DNA of 59,094 bases from Candidatus Collinsella stercoripullorum (GCA_019117005.1 DXAO01000040.1:1-59094); one strand, 5' to 3'; positions 10,013-18,650 are shown, counted from the stretch's first letter. Notes: generated from the sequence alone by a model not told the origin. Translations and numbers: made by a program.

Positions 10013-10996
10013 CTATCGGAGGGCGTTGGTCCAAGCGGTCTTGCCGGACGCATCGGTGCATTCGAGCCGAACGTACGTCTCGCATCCGGACAGCCTGAAC
10101 TCCGCACGCTCGATCGCGCCGCCGTCGGGCGCGATCACGGTGCGGTTGCCGCCGATGGGGCCGCCCGCCACCATGGTCACGCGCTCGCAGGGGCTGCAAT
10201 CGACCCACAGCGCGCCCTCGCGGACACCGAACCCCTCGATCGACGGCCCGCTGGATGCATAGTACTCCCCCGCCATCAGGGCGCGCACGACCGCGTCGCG
10301 GGTGAGCTCCGCGGCGCATACGACGACCCATCCCCCGAACACATCGTCGAAGGAGGTGACGTGGTGGCTGTCGTCGGATGCGACGCCGCCCACCGCGACG
10401 CCGCGCCGCAGCAGCAGGTCCCAATAGACGGTGTCCGCTCCATCGCCGCCTTCGTTCACGGTGTCGTAGTTGAACACCTCGATACCGAAGACGCCGTCGA
10501 GACCCAGAATATCCTCGGGTTCGATCCGGCTCCAGATGGGATGGTTGTACATCACGGCGCAGCCGCGGCGCGTCAGCTCGTCGCGCAAGGCGCGGGCAAC
10601 AGACAGCCCGTCCCAGGCGCCATGGCGCACGATGGGCTCCAGGCGCTCCATGTGCTCGAAGTGCGCCGGCGCGGCGGCGACCATCTCGTCGGTCCCCAGA
10701 ATGCCGTGCATATGGTGGCAGCGCATGCGAGCGCATCTGCCGTCCGTGCCGTCGGCATACAGATACGCCGACGCCTCGATGCCGGGCAACACGATGAAAT
10801 CGTCGCGGTCGAACTCGCCCGAGAGGTCGGTGAACACATCGTGCTCGGAAAGGCACAGGAACTGATAGCCGTGCGCTCGGAAATCCGCGACCACTTCGGC
10901 GGGCGTCAGGCGCCCATCCGAAACGGTGGAATGGGCATGCAGGTTGCCTTTATAGCGATTGGTGCCCTGGGGCAGGCCGATCTGATCGTCGATCAT
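10013..10996 (-). CDS. PHP-domain phosphoesterase with C-terminal beta domain
   Basis: A 327-residue PHP protein of a different subgroup from its neighbour. NLHAHSTVSDG (about residue 18 onward), SEHD, GIEAS, HHMHG, YNHP and ASDDSHH supply the metal ligands. After about residue 240 a beta-rich C-terminal segment (VREGALWVDCSP...) without metal motifs may shape the active site. Members of the wider family include cyclic and linear phosphodiesterases, including a cyclic phosphodiesterase from the coriobacterium Eggerthella lenta, so a phosphodiesterase role is plausible. It lies 75 bases downstream of the ABC ATPase gene, in the same direction. Confidence 0.85.
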   Translation of the reverse strand: MIDDQIGLPQGTNRYKGNLHAHSTVSDGRLTPAEVVADFRAHGYQFLCLSEHDVFTDLSGEFDRDDFIVLPGIEASAYLYADGTDGRCARMRCHHMHGILGTDEMVAAAPAHFEHMERLEPIVRHGAWDGLSVARALRDELTRRGCAVMYNHPIWSRIEPEDILGLDGVFGIEVFNYDTVNEGGDGADTVYWDLLLRRGVAVGGVASDDSHHVTSFDDVFGGWVVVCAAELTRDAVVRALMAGEYYASSGPSIEGFGVREGALWVDCSPCERVTMVAGGPIGGNRTVIAPDGGAIERAEFRLSGCETYVRLECTDASGKTAWTNALR

Positions 10997-11071
10997 GGTC
11001 GCTCCTCGTCGACAGGCGCCTGCCGGAAGTAAGCGTCCCGACGGGCGCGAAGGGATGGGGTCGCCCGACGG

Positions 11072-12115
11072 TTACGCCGCCGCGCGCGCATGGGCCGCCT
11101 CTGCGGGAATGTGCAGGCAGTCGTGCTTGGGAATCGCGACGAAGACGCGCTCGCCGTCGTCGAACAGGTGGAAGCTGCGAAACAGGGTGTCGACGCGAAA
11201 CTCCACGCCCGACGCATCGAGCGTGTAGCGCAAGACGTTGCCGCGGGGCACGCTGCGCACCACGGTCGCCTCGGCGACATAGGCCGCGTCGTCGATCGGC
11301 GGCTCGGCGGAGATGCCGATCGTCTCAGGGCGGATCGCCACCACGCGCCCATCGTCAGCCATATCGCCCGTGAGCGCGCGGAACTCGTCGGCGCGAAGCA
11401 GGTTGTAGCTACCGATGAAACTCGCCGCGAACTCCGACACGGGGTTCGTGTAGACCTGCACCGGGCTGCCCGCCTGCTCGATGCGGCCGGCATGGAACAG
11501 CTGGATCACATCGGACATGACCATGGCCTCGTCCTGATCGTGGGTGACGAAGATCGTCGTGAGCCCCAGCTCCTGCTGAATCTCGCGGATACGGCTCTGC
11601 AGGGCGCGGCGCAGCTTGGCGTCGATCGCCGAGAGGGGCTCGTCGAGCAGCAGGACGTCGGGCTCGGTCACGATCGAGCGCGCAAGGGCGGCGCGCTGCT
11701 GCTGGCCGCCGGACAGATTCGCGGGATAGGAGCGCTCCTTGCCGGTGAGCTCGACCATCGCGATGGCCTCTTGGACCCGCTTCTCGATGACGGCAGGGTC
11801 CGCCTTTTGCATCTTGAGGCCGAAGGCGATGTTTTGCTCCACCGTCATGTTGGGAAACAGGCTGTACTGCTGAAAGACCATGCCGATGTTGCGCTTGGAC
11901 GCCGGCACGCCGGTGATGTCGCGCCCGTTGAGGATGATCTGCCCCTCGCTGACCGCCTCCAGGCCGGACAGGCAGCGCAGCAACGTGGATTTACCGCATC
12001 CCGAGGGGCCGAGCAGCGTCACCAGATCGCCCTTCTCGATCCCGAAATCGATGTGGTCGAGGACGGTGTTGTCGCCGAAGCGCTTCACCACGTTTTTGAA
12101 CTCGATATAAGACAT
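11072..12115 (-). CDS. ABC transporter ATP-binding protein, PotA/FbpC/PhnT type
   Basis: A 347-residue importer ATPase: Walker A GPSGCGKST (about 35-43), Q-loop FQQYSLF, signature LSGGQQQR, Walker B VLLLDEP, and switch VTHDQDEA. The last 110 or so residues form a TOBE-like domain, as in ATPases for polyamines, ferric iron, thiamine and 2-aminoethylphosphonate. It sits four bases after the second permease stop. Sequence alone does not decide the substrate; the downstream PHP phosphoesterases favour a phosphorylated organic compound (inference). Confidence 0.9.
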   Translation of the reverse strand: MSYIEFKNVVKRFGDNTVLDHIDFGIEKGDLVTLLGPSGCGKSTLLRCLSGLEAVSEGQIILNGRDITGVPASKRNIGMVFQQYSLFPNMTVEQNIAFGLKMQKADPAVIEKRVQEAIAMVELTGKERSYPANLSGGQQQRAALARSIVTEPDVLLLDEPLSAIDAKLRRALQSRIREIQQELGLTTIFVTHDQDEAMVMSDVIQLFHAGRIEQAGSPVQVYTNPVSEFAASFIGSYNLLRADEFRALTGDMADDGRVVAIRPETIGISAEPPIDDAAYVAEATVVRSVPRGNVLRYTLDASGVEFRVDTLFRSFHLFDDGERVFVAIPKHDCLHIPAEAAHARAAA

Positions 12116-12119
12116 TGCG

Positions 12120-12944
12120 CTACTCCTTCTCGCTTTTCCGCGCGCCGCTCTGCAGCTTGAGGACCAAAGCGGTCACCGCGCCCACCACCAGGAAGATGAT
12201 GACGACGATCGCGCTCGAAAGACCGCTCGAGGTATCCATGTTGGCCTGCAGGAACACCTGGATGTTTTGGTAGTTGGTGCCCGCGATGTTGTTGGCGAGC
12301 ACGAAGTCGCCGAAGATGATGCTTTCGGCAAGCAAGCTCGAGACGAGGATTCCCGAGACGATGTTGGGCAGGACCACCTGCACGTAGGCACGGAAGCGCC
12401 CGCATCCGAGCATCTCCGCCGCCTGAATGAGCATCTCCGCGTCGATGGCGTTGAGCGCGTTGCGAATGCCCTGGTAGATATAGGGCAAAACGAGGATAGC
12501 GTAGGCGCCGAACAGCATCACCATGCGGTTGGACAGGATGGTCCCCGTGCCCGTGTACAGGGAGATGATGCCGATGGACAGGATCACGCCCTGCAGCGCG
12601 TAGGGAATCATGCAGATGAATTGCATGACGTTGCCGAGCCTGCGGTTGATCGCGACGACCGCGTACATCGCAAGCAGCAACAGCACGATCGTGATGATGA
12701 CGCTCGCAAAGCACAGCACAAGCGTGCGGCCGATGGAGGCCCAGAAGGTCGCATTGCCGAACAGCTCGATATAGTTGCGCAGGGTGAAACCGGAGGGAAG
12801 GATGTCGGTCCACTCCACGAATAGCGAGTAGACGAACGTCACGAGAAACGGGATCAGAAGGTACAGCCCCACAGCACCAAGGAAGATCTTGGCACCGAGC
12901 GAGGTGCTCTCGTTGCACGTCTTGCGCTTGACATTGGCACTCAT
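12120..12944 (-). CDS. ABC transporter permease (PotC-like)
   Basis: A 274-residue inner-membrane permease with about six hydrophobic spans. The BPD_transp_1 coupling region EMLIQAAEMLGCGRFRAY (EAA-loop; AAEMLG) faces the ATPase. Its start overlaps the stop of the upstream permease by four bases (ATGA), indicating coupled translation of the heterodimer. PotC/PhnV/FbpB-type permeases have this layout. Confidence 0.9.
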   Translation of the reverse strand: MSANVKRKTCNESTSLGAKIFLGAVGLYLLIPFLVTFVYSLFVEWTDILPSGFTLRNYIELFGNATFWASIGRTLVLCFASVIITIVLLLLAMYAVVAINRRLGNVMQFICMIPYALQGVILSIGIISLYTGTGTILSNRMVMLFGAYAILVLPYIYQGIRNALNAIDAEMLIQAAEMLGCGRFRAYVQVVLPNIVSGILVSSLLAESIIFGDFVLANNIAGTNYQNIQVFLQANMDTSSGLSSAIVVIIFLVVGAVTALVLKLQSGARKSEKE

Positions 12945-13831
12945 ACGATCTCACGACCTTTCGCGGCGCGCTTGGTGAAGTGGTTGTTGATGAGCGTGCA
13001 GGCGACCATGAGCAGGATGAGCACGACGGCAAGGGCGCTGCCCGTCGCGGCGTCCACTTGGACATCGCCTTTGAACTTCGATGTGATCTGCAGGGGCAGC
13101 AGGGCGAAGTTGTTCATGACGAGCGCGAAAGCGGTCGCATAGGCGGCAAGTGCGTTGGAGAACAGCACCGACAGCGTGCCCAGGATGGAGGGCATGAGAT
13201 TCGGAACGACGATCTTGACCCAATAGTCGATTGAGCTCGCCTTGAGTATGGTCGCCGCCTCGCGCCATTCCTTGCGTATACCGGAAAACGCCGGTAGAAG
13301 CAGCAAGGTCGCCAGCGGAATCTGGAAGTAGATATACAGGATCACGAGGCCCTGGCTGCCGTACAGATCGAAGTCGGCCAAAAACGGAATGCCCCAGCTG
13401 CGCCCCATGATGGTGAGCACACCGGAATTACCCATGAGCACCATGAAGGCGAAGGCCAGCGGCACGCCGGAGAAATTCGACATCATGTTGAGGATGAGCG
13501 TGAAGGCGCCCCGCACGCGCGCGCTCGACTCATAGGCGAAGCGGGCGGCCAGAAACGCCACCGCGATGCCGACGACGGCGGACAGCAGGCTGATCCAGAC
13601 GCTGTTCCAAATGGACTGCTGGTACAGCGGCGTCGTGAAGATCTTGATGAAGTTCTCGAGACCGGGAGCGCCGGACTCCTTGCCGATCAGGCTATCGATC
13701 AGGATCTGCGCCAAGGGTAGGAACTCGTAGGCGATGACCACGAGTGCAAACGGTATGAGCGCGGCGTACCCGAACCACGTGCGGCGCATCGATGTCTTGG
13801 CCGGGGAGCCTGCGCTGGAAGATGTCGCCAT
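12941..13831 (-). CDS. ABC transporter permease (PotB-like)
   Basis: A 296-residue first permease with six hydrophobic spans and the coupling loop REAATILKASSIDYW. Start: ATG 13831 is preceded by an ideal AAGGAGG ribosome binding site; an upstream in-frame codon at 13858 lacks one. It overlaps the next permease by four bases. A strong stem-loop lies between it and the solute-binding protein gene upstream. Confidence 0.9.
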   Translation of the reverse strand: MATSSSAGSPAKTSMRRTWFGYAALIPFALVVIAYEFLPLAQILIDSLIGKESGAPGLENFIKIFTTPLYQQSIWNSVWISLLSAVVGIAVAFLAARFAYESSARVRGAFTLILNMMSNFSGVPLAFAFMVLMGNSGVLTIMGRSWGIPFLADFDLYGSQGLVILYIYFQIPLATLLLLPAFSGIRKEWREAATILKASSIDYWVKIVVPNLMPSILGTLSVLFSNALAAYATAFALVMNNFALLPLQITSKFKGDVQVDAATGSALAVVLILLMVACTLINNHFTKRAAKGREIV

Positions 13832-13859
13832 GTACGACCTCCTTTGCCAACAGGACACC

Positions 13860-13896
13860 GTGACGCGGGACAGCCGGCGAAGCCGCCCCGCGTCAC
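13860..13896 (-). promoter_or_regulatory. Stem-loop between solute-binding protein and permease genes
   Basis: gtgacgcggg (13860-13869) pairs perfectly with cccgcgtcac (13887-13896), with a smaller nested cggcttcgccg hairpin inside. There is no U-tract. Such intercistronic hairpins are known in importer operons to protect the upstream binding-protein message and keep it more abundant than the permeases. Confidence 0.65.
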
Positions 13897-13918
13897 GGGC
13901 AGAAAGTGTTTGTTATGC

Positions 13919-15076
13919 TCAGCCGATCATCGGGATGATGTTCTCCTGATACCAGGTGATGAGCTCCTCGCACACGCCGGTCCACTTGTCGTTGTCGACA
14001 TCCACGACGTTGTCGCCGTAGGCGGCGTCATCGAGGTGGAGGGCCTTGACGTCCTCGGGAAGCTCGACGTTGCGGATCGGGGTCGCGAAACCGCGGGCGA
14101 GGTTGATCTGGCCCTCGTCGGACAGGATGTACTCGCGGGCCAAGCACGCGGCGGCAGGATGCGGCGCATACTTGTTGATGATGGTGCAGTAGCCCGAGCG
14201 CACGCTGGCATCCTGCGGAATCGTCACCGTGAAGGAAGCGTCCGGATTGTTCTCGAGGATCTGGGCACGATAGTTCATGGTGTTGTAATCCCAGTGCAGG
14301 GCGACCGCGATCTCGCCGCTCTCAAGGCGCGCGATGGAGGGATCGCCGGTGTCGAGGCGCCCTGCCTCGGCGAGCTGAGTCAGGAAGTCATAGGCGGGCT
14401 GCATGTCGTCGATGCCTCCACCCAGAGCATACGCGGCAGCGAGCACGGCGTACTGCGAGGAGGCGCCGGCGACGACATCGCCGATGGTCACCTTGTAGTC
14501 GCCATCGAGGATATCCTGGTAGCTCGTGGGCGCCTGTGGGACCTGCTCGTCGTTGGCGATGAAGGACATGGTGCCGTAATAGCCGACCACCCAGTCGCCA
14601 TCATCATCCTTGGCCCAATCGGGGATCTCATCCCAGTAGCTGGTCTTATACTTGAGGGTGACGCCTTCCTCTTCGGCGGTCGGGCCCCACTGCTGCCCCA
14701 CGTCGCCGATATCCTTGGTGCCGTCGGCGCCCTCCTGCTTGAACATGGCGATCTCCTCAGCGGAGGACATGTCCTGGTCGGTATGGGCGATACCGTACTC
14801 AGCCTCGAGGTCCTCCCAGGTCTCGACCCAGTTGGCCCAGGTGTCGGGCATGCCGACCGAGTTGACCTCGCCCTCCTTCTGGGCCTGCGCGATGATCTCG
14901 TCGAGCGACATGCTGTTGTAGTCGACTTCCTCCACGACCTCGCCGCCCTCGCTGCAGCCGGCAAGCCCGATGCTCGCCGTGGCGGCAAGCCCGGCGGCAC
15001 CCGCCAGCATCGCGAAGAACTGCCTGCGCGACATACCGCGCTCCATCGCCGCGCGAACGACCGTGTCCCTATCCAT
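13919..15076 (-). CDS. ABC transporter solute-binding lipoprotein with Tat-like signal
   Basis: A 385-residue extracytoplasmic binding protein. The N-terminus has a twin-arginine motif SRRQFF, a hydrophobic stretch and a lipobox LAGC, so it is probably exported folded and lipid-anchored. The mature part resembles type 2 periplasmic-binding proteins of the ferric-ion/polyamine/phosphonate class (late conserved segment SDEGQINLARG). Start: ATG 15076 has GGAG seven bases upstream; a TTG at 15106 does not. It is the first gene of the cluster and so sets the substrate, which remains unknown. Confidence 0.88.
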   Translation of the reverse strand: MDRDTVVRAAMERGMSRRQFFAMLAGAAGLAATASIGLAGCSEGGEVVEEVDYNSMSLDEIIAQAQKEGEVNSVGMPDTWANWVETWEDLEAEYGIAHTDQDMSSAEEIAMFKQEGADGTKDIGDVGQQWGPTAEEEGVTLKYKTSYWDEIPDWAKDDDGDWVVGYYGTMSFIANDEQVPQAPTSYQDILDGDYKVTIGDVVAGASSQYAVLAAAYALGGGIDDMQPAYDFLTQLAEAGRLDTGDPSIARLESGEIAVALHWDYNTMNYRAQILENNPDASFTVTIPQDASVRSGYCTIINKYAPHPAAACLAREYILSDEGQINLARGFATPIRNVELPEDVKALHLDDAAYGDNVVDVDNDKWTGVCEELITWYQENIIPMIG

Positions 15077-15261
15077 GGATGATCTCCAATCTCCTCTTCG
15101 AATCAATGCGCACGGGGTACCGACACCGATCGGGCGGGCGATCCCGGCGATACATCACGCTCGAGAACCTGCCGTGCGCGGGACCTCGGCCACTATAGCG
15201 AGCGAACCGGGCGCGCATGCCGCGCGCGAGGCATCCCTTGCACGCGCATAACCAAAGGTGC

Positions 15262-15273
15262 GTAAACGCTTAC
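15262..15273. promoter_or_regulatory. Possible operator dyad GTAAACGCTTAC
   Basis: A 12-base near-palindrome with a central CG, 186 bases before the solute-binding protein start. The form is like LacI/GalR-family operators (NNTAAACGNTTANN). No LacI-type regulator is in the window, so this is a weak assignment. Confidence 0.3.
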
Positions 15274-15349
15274 TTCCATGCCCCGGCCTTGACGCGCGCG
15301 ATATGGAATCCTTACGGGCGACCTCGAATCGAGCCGAAGGATCGGCATG

Positions 15350-15391
15350 AAAATGCGGCCCTTGCACCGCGGGGATGCAAGGGCCGCATTT
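15350..15391 (-). terminator. Bidirectional-looking terminator after the BI-1 gene
   Basis: aaatgcggcccttgca (15351-15366) pairs perfectly with tgcaagggccgcattt (15376-15391), giving a 16-base stem whose A/T ends provide U-tracts. It lies about 30 bases past the BI-1 stop. Confidence 0.85.
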
Positions 15392-15420
15392 CACACCGAC
15401 CTTCATGTCCTGCCGATACG

Positions 15421-16110
15421 TTACCGGTCGTCTCCTAAGATCCGAACGAGACGGGTGAATACGTTCACGATATCCAAAAACAGGTTGCACGCCATGAACA
15501 CCGCGTTGGGGACGGTGGGGGCGACGGAGGTCGCCGCGTGCATGTCATAGCCGATGAAACCGCAGAACACCACCACGACCGCTATGTCCAGCCACGTCTG
15601 GTCCATACCCATGAACATCGTGACCATCTGCACGACGAGGAGCGCGAGCAGGCTTACGCTCAAAACGCCCACGATGCGTTGGAAGACCCGTGGAAACGCG
15701 ACTCCCAACGCTCCGAACACGACGGTGATGACCGCTGTCGCGAAGAGGGCGGAGTTGATGACCTCCATGTCATACACCAAGGCCAACAGGGAAAGGGTGG
15801 CGCCAAACGCGCCGACGAAGAGCGCGAAGCCGATCAGGGAGCGCACAACGGCCTGGCGCTTGACCGCGACGTTCATGAGTATGATGCCCGCGATGATGCC
15901 GACAAACGAGCAGATCATGTACGGATGGACGTAGACGGTTATCCACGTTTCGAACCCCGGCATCTTCACGAGGTAAAAGCCCAGACTCATCACGGACAGT
16001 CCCGCGAAGATAAGCCCGGAGAAGATGAGGTTGTAGGCACGCGGCCCGATAAGCCGCCCCGCGCTCTGCCCGACACGGACAGAAGCGATATCGCCATTGA
16101 TCTCGTTCAT
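15421..16110 (-). CDS. Bax inhibitor-1 (BI-1/YccA/TMBIM) family membrane protein
   Basis: A 229-residue, roughly seven-span membrane protein with BI-1 family character: conserved early RAYNLIFSGL, central hydrophobic hairpins, and C-terminal FCGFIGYDMHAA and NLFLDIVNVF. Bacterial members such as BsYetJ are pH-sensitive calcium leak channels; YccA modulates FtsH. The role here is not shown. Start: ATG 16110 behind AAGGGAAAGG; the longer frame upstream is arginine-rich read-through of intergenic DNA. Confidence 0.87.
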   Translation of the reverse strand: MNEINGDIASVRVGQSAGRLIGPRAYNLIFSGLIFAGLSVMSLGFYLVKMPGFETWITVYVHPYMICSFVGIIAGIILMNVAVKRQAVVRSLIGFALFVGAFGATLSLLALVYDMEVINSALFATAVITVVFGALGVAFPRVFQRIVGVLSVSLLALLVVQMVTMFMGMDQTWLDIAVVVVFCGFIGYDMHAATSVAPTVPNAVFMACNLFLDIVNVFTRLVRILGDDR

Positions 16111-16285
16111 ATCGGACCTTTCCCTTCGATGCCGTCTGCGCGGCCCTCGCCGTCGCCGAACACGGCGGCCTCCACGTCTCCAAGGCCGCACGAGCACGCA
16201 AGGTCGGCGTTTTTAACGCGAGCGGGCCCCACGCAATCCCGCGCGAGACCCGCTCGACTAAGCGCATCCGATCGACTGCGCCAGG

Positions 16286-16426
16286 TTACTCCTCGACGAG
16301 CTCAAACTGATCGGGACCGACGCCGCAGACGGGGCAGACGTAATCCTCGGGCAGCTCGGGCGTATCGACCTCGACCTCGTAGCCGCACACGACGCACACG
16401 AACTTATACTTCTTCTCGTCAGCCAT
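16286..16426 (-). CDS. Rubredoxin (46 residues)
   Basis: A short gene that is easily missed. The 46-residue product has two iron-binding pairs, FVCVVCGYE and YVCPVCGVG, in the rubredoxin fold order, with an acidic surface (DTPELPEDY). Rubredoxins pass single electrons, often to rubrerythrin or oxygen reductases in anaerobes. It has an AAAGGA ribosome binding site and a TATACT -10 at 16463-16468, so it is probably its own transcript. The flavin reductase gene upstream could be a functional partner (inference). Confidence 0.9.
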   Translation of the reverse strand: MADEKKYKFVCVVCGYEVEVDTPELPEDYVCPVCGVGPDQFELVEE

Positions 16427-16675
16427 GGTAGGAATCCTTTCGTTGGCGATGAACCTATGGCTAGTATATCCGCCCGCGGGCGATTCAGACCGACAATTCC
16501 GCCGGCACCCGCTCTCCGCAAATAGGACACAATCTCAGTATCAATTCCGGCGGGGACGTGCGGACGGGCCGGGGGCGGCGTCGGCGGCACCCCGGACGAC
16601 GACGCGGGACGGCGGGGCGGGGCGCAGGGATCGCGGCGGCACCGGGGGCGGGGCGGGGTTGGACGGCGCGACCTC
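16427..16675. other. Intergenic: rubredoxin promoter region
   Basis: 249 bases. The left part has the rubredoxin promoter (-10 TATACT, minus strand, 16463-16468; -35 unclear). The rest is GC-rich, with no gene, RNA or clear terminator visible. Confidence 0.5.
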
Positions 16676-17179
16676 CTACCCCTGGTAGCTCGACGCCTTG
16701 GGCGGCGTCTTGCCCTTCAGCACCGCGTGGTAGTACGCATAGGTGAGCGGCTCGGCGTCCGAGAGCTTCCGCGCGTCGACCACGTCGCCGATGAACAGCA
16801 GATGCGTGCCCGCGTCCACGGTGTCGACGACCCGGCAGGCGTACAGCGCGCAGGCGTGCTCGGGCGAATAGGGGCTGCCGACCTCGGAGGTCTCGCAGCC
16901 GTACTTCTCGAACTTATCGTAGTCGGCGCTCGAGCGGAACCCGAAGTTGCCGATGTAGGGCATGTCGGTGGTCATGTCGAGCGCGGTGACGGTGAAGGCG
17001 CCCGCCTTCGCGATCACGCCGGTGGTGACGTTGTCCTTGTGCACCGCGACCATCATGCGCGGCGGCTCGGCCGTCACCTGGGTGGCGGTGTTGATGATGC
17101 AGCCGGCCTTCTGCCCGTCGGCCTCGGCGGAGACGACGTACAGGCCGTAGGTCATCTTGAACAGGGCGGTCAGATCCAT
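16676..17179 (-). CDS. Flavin reductase-like (FMN-binding split barrel) protein
   Basis: A 167-residue protein of the flavin reductase/NADH:FMN oxidoreductase family (DIM6/NTAB type): MTYGLYVVSA, GCIINTATQVT, PPRMMVAVHK, FRSSADYDKFEKYG and the late HLLFIGDVV are family features. It probably binds FMN and moves electrons; anaerobes often pair such proteins with rubredoxin, and a rubredoxin gene lies just downstream. Start: ATG 17179 behind GGGGAG, with a TATGCT -10 at 17238-17243. The longer frame upstream is unlikely. Confidence 0.85.
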   Translation of the reverse strand: MDLTALFKMTYGLYVVSAEADGQKAGCIINTATQVTAEPPRMMVAVHKDNVTTGVIAKAGAFTVTALDMTTDMPYIGNFGFRSSADYDKFEKYGCETSEVGSPYSPEHACALYACRVVDTVDAGTHLLFIGDVVDARKLSDAEPLTYAYYHAVLKGKTPPKASSYQG

Positions 17180-17237
17180 GGGATGCTCCCCTCTTACATG
17201 AGGCGCCGGCGCGGCGCCTCGTCCAACCATCGAGGGT

Positions 17238-17243
17238 AGCATA
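17238..17243 (-). promoter_or_regulatory. Candidate -10 (TATGCT) for the flavin reductase gene
   Basis: TATGCT on the minus strand, 59 bases upstream of the ATG. No good -35 is visible. It lies after the smpB stop, so it would separate this gene from the rnr-TPR-smpB operon. Confidence 0.35.
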
Positions 17244-17296
17244 AGGAGCCGTCCCCGGCGCGGACGCTCGGCTGACGGCAGGCGCTGGGCGCGGGT

Positions 17297-17767
17297 CTAG
17301 CGGCTGCGCTCCTTGAGCGCGCGGTCGATCTCGCGCTGCATGTCGCGCCGCGCCATGTCCTCGCGCTTGTCGTACAGCTTCTTGCCGCGACCGAGCCCGA
17401 GCGAGAGCTTGACGCGGCCGTTGTCGTCGAAGTACAGCTCCAGCGGGACCAGGGCGTAGCCGCGGTTGCGGAGCTTGCCGTCCAGGTAGTCGATCTGCCT
17501 GCGGTGCAGCAGCAGCTTGCGGCGCCGGTCGGGGTCGCGGTTGAAGATCGACCCGTGGCTGTAGGGATGGATGTGCACGCCCACGAGCCAGCACTCGCCG
17601 CCGCGGATGAGCGCGAAGGTGTCGGTGATCTGGCAGGCGCGCTCCCGCAGGCTCTTCACCTCGGTCCCCGAGAGCACGATGCCGCACTCGAAGGTCTCCT
17701 CGATGAAGTACTCATGGCGGGCGGAGCGGTTCTTGGCGATGGTCTTGCGCTCCCTGCGGCTAGGCAT
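17297..17767 (-). CDS. smpB: SsrA-binding protein SmpB
   Basis: A 156-residue protein with diagnostic SmpB segments: IAKNRSARHEYFIEE, GTEVKSLRE, NRDPDRRRKLLLHR and the basic C-terminal tail that acts in the decoding centre. SmpB delivers tmRNA to stalled ribosomes. It is third in an rnr-TPR-smpB operon, and its start overlaps the TPR gene stop by eight bases. RNase R is known to work with SmpB-tmRNA in degrading the defective message, so the linkage is functional. The tmRNA gene (ssrA) is not in the window. Confidence 0.96.
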   Translation of the reverse strand: MPSRRERKTIAKNRSARHEYFIEETFECGIVLSGTEVKSLRERACQITDTFALIRGGECWLVGVHIHPYSHGSIFNRDPDRRRKLLLHRRQIDYLDGKLRNRGYALVPLELYFDDNGRVKLSLGLGRGKKLYDKREDMARRDMQREIDRALKERSR

Positions 17768-18650
17768 CGGCGCCCTCCTCCCCCTCGGCGGGCGCGCCGG
17801 CGCCCTGCTCGCGGGCGAGCTCGGCGTCGGACTCGCGGATCAGCTGCACGAGCGCCCGGCAGGCGTCCTCGCCCACCAGCCCGCGCGCGCGGACGGTGAG
17901 GCGCGCCGCCTCGTCGCGGTCCCCCGCCTGCGCGGCGTCCGACGCGCACATGAGCAGGCAGATGGCCACGTCGGCGGACGGGGACGCGTCGACGCCCTGG
18001 GCGGCGAGCTCGGCGGCGGCCTCCTCGTCGGACGCCTCGGCCGCCTCGGGGCGCTCCGCGGACATGCGCTCGGCGAGCGCCGTCACGCGCGGGTCGCCGG
18101 CGGCGAGGCGGCGCGCGGTCCGCAGGCAGCCGGAGGCCGCGAGGGCGTTGTGCGCATCGAGGAAGAACTCCCCGAGGTTGGCGTAGGCGCGGGCGGCGGA
18201 GCGCGCGTCGGAGGCGCGCTCGATCACCGAATGGCTGAGCGCCGCCCACTCCCGGACATCGTCCAGGGCCCGGTAGAGCTCGGCGAGGTCGAGGCGGTAG
18301 GCGCAGTTCATGGGGTTCCAGCGCACGGCCTGCGCCAGCGCGTTGCGCGCGCTGACGTAGTCCTGCTGGACGATGTAGGCGAAGGCGAGCGCCGCGTAGA
18401 GGCGGTCGAAGGGGGCGCCCACCTGCACGAGCCGGCGCGGGTCGCGCTCGACGCGGCGGTACGCCAGGCGCTCGAAGGCGTCAGCGAAGCTGAAGTACTG
18501 CACGTCGTCGGCGGTCCTGCACTCGGCGTCGATGTACTCCTCGGCGAGCTCGACGAGCCGCTCCAGAAGCGGGGCGGCTCCGTCGTAGTCGCCGGCGGCC
18601 AGATAGCCCTCGGCTTGGGCGATATCGCGTTCGGTAACGGGTAGATCCAC
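17760..18650 (-). CDS. TPR-like protein between rnr and smpB
   Basis: A 296-residue, Ala/Glu-rich, all-helical protein of unknown function. Helix pairs such as AEGYLAAGDYDGAAPLLERL, ALAFAYIVQQDYVSARNAL and AYANLGEFFLDAHNALA look like divergent tetratricopeptide repeats, implying protein binding. The C-terminus is acidic and low complexity. Start: GTG 18650 with GGGAGG. It is tightly packed between rnr (28 bases upstream) and smpB (overlap), so a role in ribosome rescue or RNA decay is a reasonable guess only. Confidence 0.8.
   Translation of the reverse strand: MDLPVTERDIAQAEGYLAAGDYDGAAPLLERLVELAEEYIDAECRTADDVQYFSFADAFERLAYRRVERDPRRLVQVGAPFDRLYAALAFAYIVQQDYVSARNALAQAVRWNPMNCAYRLDLAELYRALDDVREWAALSHSVIERASDARSAARAYANLGEFFLDAHNALAASGCLRTARRLAAGDPRVTALAERMSAERPEAAEASDEEAAAELAAQGVDASPSADVAICLLMCASDAAQAGDRDEAARLTVRARGLVGEDACRALVQLIRESDAELAREQGAGAPAEGEEGADA

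Larger units (their letters stand above)
15077..15420. other. Upstream region of the ABC-PHP cluster and 3' end of the BI-1 gene
   Basis: 344 bases without a gene. It contains the terminator of the upstream BI-1 gene (15350-15391) and a dyad GTAAACGCTTAC at 15262-15273 that could be an operator. I do not see a convincing sigma-70 promoter for the ABC cluster. Confidence 0.5.

Noticed and set aside
10495..10535. tRNA-like ggttcgatcc sequence
   Set aside because: It is inside the PHP coding region with no cloverleaf around it.
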